NCBI RefSeq assembly: GCF_016595415.1
Contig: NZ_JAENIO010000041.1
Location: forward strand, 1 to 37,653
Length of the DNA: 37,653 nucleotides
Direction: 5' to 3'
Source: Roseibacillus ishigakijimensis
GTDB taxonomy: Bacteria > Verrucomicrobiota > Verrucomicrobiia > Verrucomicrobiales > Akkermansiaceae
The position numbers and the translations under genes were made by a program. This document shows, piece by piece, positions 33,998 to 37,653 of the stretch. The first letter of the stretch is position 1; each line of letters opens with the position of its first letter. Under the pieces are notes generated by a model, which saw only the letters and a program-made list of their open reading frames with translations, searched no databases and was not told the origin of the DNA.

Positions 33998-34357
33998 TTA
34001 CTTTCGCATCCACTTGCGTGCATGTTCGGTTAACCAAACCCGCACGAGGGGTTGTGCGGTGGAGAGAAAAAAGGCAAAAAGTTGTGCTTTAATTGTGCTT
34101 TCGGCAGGACTGTTTTTTGCTTTTTTTCGCTTTTTCCGAGGTTTGACCAGCAAGACCAACAGGCAGGTGATGCCGCCCGTAATCATGAGAGTGCGGGCTG
34201 GCCGTCCTTGCAGGGATTGAGGAAGTTTCTCAGCCAATTGCAAGAGGTCCTTGGACTTCCCGAGCACCTGCTTGGCATCGGGAACCTTGATTAGATTTCG
34301 GTATCCCGCCAGCTGGCGGACTAGCTCTTGCTTGTGGGATTGTGTTCGTGGATCCAT
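33998..34357 (-). CDS. Small membrane protein, YqjK-like position
   Basis: This 119-residue protein has a helical basic N-terminal half (KQELVRQLAGYRNLIKVPDA), one membrane segment near 57-71 (LMITGGITCLLVLLV) followed by a strongly basic stretch (KPRKKRKKAKN), and a short C-terminal part. I do not recognise the sequence as a family, but it takes the third place in a DUF883-holin-small protein order like E. coli yqjD-yqjE-yqjK. The ATG at 34357 overlaps the end of the holin-like gene by 37 bp, suggesting coupling. Confidence 0.6.
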   Translation of the reverse strand: MDPRTQSHKQELVRQLAGYRNLIKVPDAKQVLGKSKDLLQLAEKLPQSLQGRPARTLMITGGITCLLVLLVKPRKKRKKAKNSPAESTIKAQLFAFFLSTAQPLVRVWLTEHARKWMRK

Positions 34358-34731
34358 TCGCGGTCGCGTTCGAGTTCTGCGCGGGAGTATTCGAAAAGGG
34401 GGCTTTTCGGCTTGCGCGTGATCTTTGCCTTCATGGCTTTAATGATGACAATGTGAAGTCCTGCCGTGCCGAGGGCGATCACCTCCCAGCCGAGAAATTC
34501 ATTTTTGGTGAGCAAAAAAAGCGCCTTTCCCAGAAGCGAGATGACGGCGGCCAGCACCAGCACATAGGCGCTGAGGCCGCAGATCACCACCGCCACCAGC
34601 GGGCCCATCTTGCCCTGCAAATGCACCAGCGCCTCTTGGGTCTCCAAGGAGATCAGCTGCAGGCGCGTCCGCACATATGCCGACAAGCCCTTGGGAAACG
34701 AGATCTCAGGCTCGTTGCCAGATTCGTTCAT
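34321..34731 (-). CDS. Phage holin-family / YqjE-like membrane protein
   Basis: This 136-residue inner-membrane protein has two long membrane helices near 47-70 (LVAVVICGLSAYVLVLAAVI) and 80-100 (WEVIALGTAGLHIVIIKAMK), preceded by the amphipathic helix SAYVRTRLQLISLETQEALV. This layout matches the YqjE/putative actinobacterial-type phage holin family (PF07332), which despite its name is normally chromosomal and not lytic. It sits between the DUF883 gene (15 bp upstream) and the YqjK-like gene (overlapping). A role at the membrane under stationary-phase or osmotic stress is inferred from E. coli yqjDE. Confidence 0.78.
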   Translation of the reverse strand: MNESGNEPEISFPKGLSAYVRTRLQLISLETQEALVHLQGKMGPLVAVVICGLSAYVLVLAAVISLLGKALFLLTKNEFLGWEVIALGTAGLHIVIIKAMKAKITRKPKSPLFEYSRAELERDREWIHEHNPTSKS

Positions 34732-34746
34732 GGGGGAGGAGCAGGA

Positions 34747-35136
34747 TTAGCGACGAATGACCAGACCAGCCAGGAAGCCGACCACGGCAGCGGCAATGAC
34801 AGTCTGCGTCGGGTGCTGGCGAATCAAGTCTTCCGCATCGGCGTGGAATTCCCGCATCTTCAGCCGCGTGTCCTGCAGCTGTTCGGTGGCCGCACTGCGG
34901 ATGTGCTGCACATTCTCGCCCGCATGCTCGCGGAAGTGCTCGGTGCGCTTGCTGGCTGTTTCCCGCAATTCCTTGGCTTTTTCCGCTGCGGATTCCTTCA
35001 GCAGGCGGGCCTTTTCTTCCGCCGTGTGGGCCAGCTCACGGGCGCGCTCGCCACCGGCGGCAGCAGCTGCCCGCAGCTCGTCGGCGGCTTTTTGATTGGG
35101 GGTATGGTCGGGGGTATTGGCAAATGGTTCGCTCAT
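34747..35136 (-). CDS. DUF883 / YqjD-like membrane-anchored protein
   Basis: This 129-residue protein has a long Ala/Glu/Arg-rich amphipathic helix (ADELRAAAAAGGERARELAH and onward) and a C-terminal membrane anchor QTVIAAAVVGFLAGLVIRR, the DUF883 signature. E. coli members YqjD and ElaB bind ribosomes and the inner membrane in stationary phase. The ATG at 35136 (MSEPFANTPDHTP) was chosen over a frame extension to 35193. It begins the three-gene set with the holin-like and YqjK-like genes. The helix is likely to form a coiled coil. Confidence 0.82.
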   Translation of the reverse strand: MSEPFANTPDHTPNQKAADELRAAAAAGGERARELAHTAEEKARLLKESAAEKAKELRETASKRTEHFREHAGENVQHIRSAATEQLQDTRLKMREFHADAEDLIRQHPTQTVIAAAVVGFLAGLVIRR

Positions 35137-35255
35137 AATCGGATTTCTCGTTTCGTTCTCTCTAAAGGTGGCAGCGGCAAGCAAAGGGCGCAAGTCACAA
35201 GTCCGTTTGCAAATTGGGCCCCCGCCTCGGAGTCGTCCTCTCCTTTTCTTCCTTT

Positions 35256-35705
35256 TCAGGCCGGATCTTCCCCGCCGCTGTCCCCATTGCCACTGTTGCT
35301 GCCGGAGGGCTCCGCGTCCCCGTTGTCGCTGTCGCCCCCACTGTTGCCATCGCCGTCGCCCGGCTCCCCGGGGTCGGGAGTGCGGCGGGGCCCGTGCCCC
35401 CGGTCGATGATGCGGGAGGAGGCCAGATAGGCTTCCACAAACTCCGCTCCCTCCACCGTGCCATCGAATTGATAAATCAGATCCTCCAGGCCCGCAAAGA
35501 GAGCCGCTACCTCCCGGGTGCGGCTCTGTAGCTCCGCCGTCAGCACCGATCGGTCCGCGATGGCATCCTGGGGGCGCACGATGTAATTTTCGAAGTCATC
35601 GGCCTCCTTCTCCAGCATCGCTTGCGCCTGGGGTGTGATGCCGTAGGCGTCCGCCTCAGCCGTGGCATCGGGGTCGCTCAAGAGATTGGCGAGGTCGCTA
35701 ATCAC
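35256..35705 (-). CDS. Unknown protein, C-terminal half of a probably split gene
   Basis: This is a 149-residue ORF that starts with GTG at 35705 inside the last codons of the upstream ORF (overlap GTGA, minus-strand 35705-35702). The first 100 residues are helical (DADAYGIT-like segment EADAYGITPQAQAMLEKEAD, then RPQDAIADRSVLTAELQSRT). I recall a family of about 220-residue hypothetical proteins in Bacteroidota and Verrucomicrobiota whose second half reads like this, while its first half resembles the upstream ORF. The tail (last 45 residues) is a low-complexity run of Gly, Asp, Asn, Ser and Glu. Function unknown. It could be translated by coupling or be the remnant of a frameshifted gene. 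Confidence 0.55.
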   Translation of the reverse strand: MISDLANLLSDPDATAEADAYGITPQAQAMLEKEADDFENYIVRPQDAIADRSVLTAELQSRTREVAALFAGLEDLIYQFDGTVEGAEFVEAYLASSRIIDRGHGPRRTPDPGEPGDGDGNSGGDSDNGDAEPSGSNSGNGDSGGEDPA

Positions 35706-36076
35706 AGTAGGCGGGCCCGTTGCAGCAGAGCCTCATCCCGCATCCGCCGCCAACCGCTCAGGGGGAGGTCATAGCGTGCCGCCATCGTCTCATCACTCTT
35801 GTCCTTGCAGAAGAGCACCAGGGCCCGCGCCACGCGGAAGGCCAATTGCTCCAGCTCATCCTTCTCCCGGGCCTTGTCCTTGGTCGTCCCCGTTGTCGGG
35901 GCCGATTGCCGGGCTGCCAACTCGGCCAGACTGCGCGTCGCCTCCCGCGCGGCCGTCACCTTGGTGGCAAAGATTTGCGGCGGCTGGTTCTCCCAAATGG
36001 CGCGATGCCCTTCCTGATCGAGGCATCCTAACCGCGCACGGTAACTGTCGATGTGGTTCGCTATATAGTCATTCAT
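35702..36076 (-). CDS. Unknown protein, N-terminal half of a probably split gene
   Basis: This is a 124-residue helical ORF starting at the ATG at 36076 (MNDYIANHIDSYRARLGCLD). The segment SLAELAARQSAPTTGTTKDK followed by an ALVLFCKDK-type helix matches, in my memory, the first half of a family of hypothetical proteins whose second half is encoded by the overlapping ORF at 35256-35705. The end LLQRARLL joins naturally to ISDLANLL if one base is shifted at the overlap. No transmembrane segment or catalytic motif is seen. It borders the CRISPR array; its promoter must lie in 36077-36182. Confidence 0.55.
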   Translation of the reverse strand: MNDYIANHIDSYRARLGCLDQEGHRAIWENQPPQIFATKVTAAREATRSLAELAARQSAPTTGTTKDKAREKDELEQLAFRVARALVLFCKDKSDETMAARYDLPLSGWRRMRDEALLQRARLL

Positions 36077-36182
36077 TTTTCTGGGGGGGTATGATTAAGG
36101 ATTTAATAAATGACTGAAAATGAGAGTCAGGGGAAGAGAAAAGTGTTCCTTTGGTCTCGGGAGGTGTGGAGGGGGCTTTAGA

Positions 36183-37206
36183 GCTTTGGCCTTGATTCCA
36201 AAACTGAGGCGGCGACACTATCCCCGCTCCAAGCCCAAGAGCGAGCATCGCTTTGCCTTGATTCCAAAACTGAGGCGGCGACACTCCCGCTCACCCCCTA
36301 CAATGTCATTAGCGCGCTTTGCCTTGATTCCAAAACTGAGGCGGCGACACTCGTCACGCCCCTGCCGGCAACAGAGGACGAGCTTTGCCTTGATTCCAAA
36401 ACTGAGGCGGCGACACTGGGTAATTACCGTGTGACCAACAAGACCCGGCTTTGCCTTGATTCCAAAACTGAGGCGGCGACACTTGGCTGGCTCAATCTCT
36501 ACCCGGTGGAGGTGCTTTGCCTTGATTCCAAAACTGAGGCGGCGACACTACGTCCACCTTGCGGCGGCGGATGACGCAGCTTTGCCTTGATTCCAAAACT
36601 GAGGCGGCGACACTAATTGCGATTGGCCGAAGTTGGCGACCGTTGCTTTGCCTTGATTCCAAAACTGAGGCGGCGACACTGGCTACCCTTTACTCTTATC
36701 CCAACTGTCGCTTTGCCTTGATTCCAAAACTGAGGCGGCGACACTTGCAACGGAAAAGGGGCGATTTCCGCATAGCTTTGCCTTGATTCCAAAACTGAGG
36801 CGGCGACACTACAATGGGGGACCCTCCCAGCACCAGCGACGCTTTGCCTTGATTCCAAAACTGAGGCGGCGACACTCTTCCAGTCACCATAGCGAGCCCA
36901 TTTCTTGCTTTGCCTTGATTCCAAAACTGAGGCGGCGACACTTCTACTAGGATCAACGAAAGCGGTTTGAATGCTTTGCCTTGATTCCAAAACTGAGGCG
37001 GCGACACTATCTTATTCACGATACAGTAAACTCTGCCGGCTTTGCCTTGATTCCAAAACTGAGGCGGCGACACTCAAGGCACCAAAAAAGCCCGTGATCC
37101 CAACGCTTTGCCTTGATTCCAAAACTGAGGCGGCGACACTATGTTTTGCAGAGAGATCGAGTGCGGACCGGCTTTGCCTTGATTCCAAAACTGAGGCGGC
37201 GACACT
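36183..37206 (+). CRISPR. CRISPR array, 16 repeats and 15 spacers, type II-C-like
   Basis: The repeat is 36 bp, starts GCTTTGCCTTGATTCC, continues AAAACTGAGG and ends CGGCGACACT. Copies begin at 36183, 36250, 36316, 36382, 36448, 36514, 36579, 36645, 36710, 36775, 36841, 36907, 36973, 37039, 37105 and 37171. Fifteen copies are identical; the first has one extra G (GCTTTGG), making 37 bp. Spacers are 30 bp except spacers 6, 8 and 9 (29 bp), all different. The spacer length, the repeat pattern (GCT start, short hexamer end) and the adjacent type II-like cas2 point to type II-C. The plus strand is the likely crRNA strand because the repeat ends in a -10-like hexamer. Which end is newest is not certain; the variant first copy suggests the left end is the old one. 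Confidence 0.97.
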
Positions 37207-37223
37207 CCGTCGCCGCCTCAGTT
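37189..37223. promoter_or_regulatory. Perfect 15-bp hairpin made by the last repeat and an inverted copy
   Basis: AACTGAGGCGGCGAC inside the last repeat (37189-37203) is followed after 5 bp by its exact reverse complement GTCGCCGCCTCAGTT (37209-37223). On the minus strand the hairpin is followed by TTTT from the repeat, giving a good intrinsic terminator for cas2 transcripts; on the plus strand CTTATT follows, a weaker terminator for array transcripts. Confidence 0.7.
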
Positions 37224-37269
37224 CTTATTCTGAGTGATTTATGGCTTGTGGTGAAAAACGGAGGCCGGA

Positions 37270-37572
37270 TCACCAGAGTTCGATTTGCTCGGGGATCTCT
37301 TCGGGGTCAACTTCTTTGGCAGGTTTTCCATGAATGATGAAAGCCCGTTCCCACTGGGCTTTGGTGATGAACATGGCTCTTACGGAGCCTTCGCAAGGGA
37401 CCATCTGCCGGACGCGTCGGATGTGCGTTTCTTGGCGGGCGAAGGTGACACAAGGTCGGGCGTAAACACTGAATTGGATCATCTGAAAACCGTCGTCTAA
37501 GAGGAATTTACGGAAGTCGGTGGCTCGCTTCCGTTCCTCTTTCGTTTTGACCGGGAGGTCATTCGCGTCAGG
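37270..37572 (-). pseudogene. cas2: Cas2, 5'-truncated, no start codon
   Basis: Cas2 dimers bridge Cas1 during spacer acquisition. The reading frame from 37560 down to the TGA at 37270 is plainly Cas2 of the type II-C kind: DLPVKTKEERKRATDF, then LLDDGFQMIQFSVYARPC, then HIRRVRQMVPCEGSVRAMFI, and the end PEQIELW. The conserved Asp of the first strand remains, but the residues that should precede it (Met ... V-x-F) are replaced by PDAN and an in-frame TAA at 37573-37575. No ATG, GTG or TTG occurs before the internal Met at 37482, which would yield a 70-residue fragment lacking a third of the fold. It lies 63 bp beyond the array and points toward it. Confidence 0.85.
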
Positions 37573-37653
37573 TTAAGAGCCTAACCGATTCGTAGCCAGC
37601 AAATTAGATTGGCAAAAACCACCTTTTTCCCTTGACAAGTCGAGCAGCGCGGC
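37573..37653. other. Sequence upstream of cas2, unidentified
   Basis: Where cas1 would be expected, no Cas1 C-terminus can be read in any minus-strand frame. The cas2 frame upstream of the TAA is open to the window edge (ends ATNRLGS) but is not recognised. An inverted repeat GGTTA-N6-TAACC lies at 37571-37586, next to the cas2 break, and a perfect -35 hexamer TTGACA at 37632-37637 (plus strand) points out of the window. Confidence 0.4.

Noticed and set aside
36183-37206. Type V (Cas12b-like) assignment of the array
   Set aside because: The Cas2 remnant has the type II-C pattern (QFSVYARPC, ending in QIELW) and the repeat layout resembles II-C; nothing type V-specific is visible.
36120-37237. 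Long ORFs with repeated peptides (LCLDSKTEAATL and similar) across the array on both strands
   Set aside because: The repeat plus a 30-bp spacer equals 66 bp, a multiple of three, so frames stay open through the array. They are artefacts of the CRISPR period.
37209-37245. Inverted repeat copy as the anti-repeat of a canonical tracrRNA
   Set aside because: It is complementary to the 3' half of the plus-strand repeat, not the 5' half kept in mature type II crRNAs. On the minus strand it would run straight into the array with no room for a tracrRNA body.

Overview
The window is a GC-rich bacterial chromosome segment, most likely from a member of the Verrucomicrobiota (inferred). The clues are two PEP-CTERM proteins (one LamG-like), a Tat-exported aldo/keto reductase, a secreted sulfatase, an S11 ribosomal protein with an acidic N-terminal extension, and start codons that mostly lack a Shine-Dalgarno sequence. 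Most of it is housekeeping and metabolic DNA, tightly packed and mainly on the minus strand. The right end carries a CRISPR array beside a damaged cas2.

Layout. 1-6576 (minus): coaD (cut by the window edge), pheS, a PLD-like protein, a Tat-exported aldo/keto reductase, glnD and an outer-membrane barrel protein just upstream of glnD. 6929-8281 (plus): a DUF4230-like anchored protein and a TRIC/UPF0126 channel. 8287-10209 (minus): oppC and oppB permeases without their ATPases or binding protein. 10498-12914: a lipoprotein, divergent folP, then convergent proC. 13063-14842 (plus): an rpsM-rpsK-rpsD operon with a hairpin leader and a terminator straight after rpsD, so rpoA and rplQ are not attached. 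14948-20229 (minus): a LamG PEP-CTERM protein, then the cluster trpC - membrane protein - YbjN-like - Ski2-like helicase. 20357-20431: tRNA-Gly(GCC). 20672-22798 (minus): pyruvate dehydrogenase E2 and an M14 peptidase. 22925-26028: a peroxide-defence module in which katA is followed, across a terminator, by an ankyrin-repeat gene, and is divergent from an OxyR-type regulator with an ATAG-N7-CTAT site. 26030-27306 is an AT-rich island with a second PEP-CTERM gene. 27307-31559 (minus): yqeY-ispD-aroA-sulfatase. 31678-33906: two PilT-family ATPases. 33998-35136: a YqjD/YqjE/YqjK-like envelope operon. 35256-36076: two overlapping ORFs that look like halves of one split gene.

36183-37206 is a CRISPR array of 16 repeats (36 bp) and 15 spacers (29-30 bp), type II-C in character. 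Each repeat ends in a -10-like hexamer, as in Neisseria-type arrays. The last repeat is followed at once by an inverted 15-nt copy of its own 3' half, giving a perfect hairpin. Next comes cas2 on the minus strand, which has lost its first beta strand and any start codon. No cas1 or cas9 sequence is recognisable in the remaining 80 bp. The adaptation half of this system therefore looks broken, although the array itself is well preserved.
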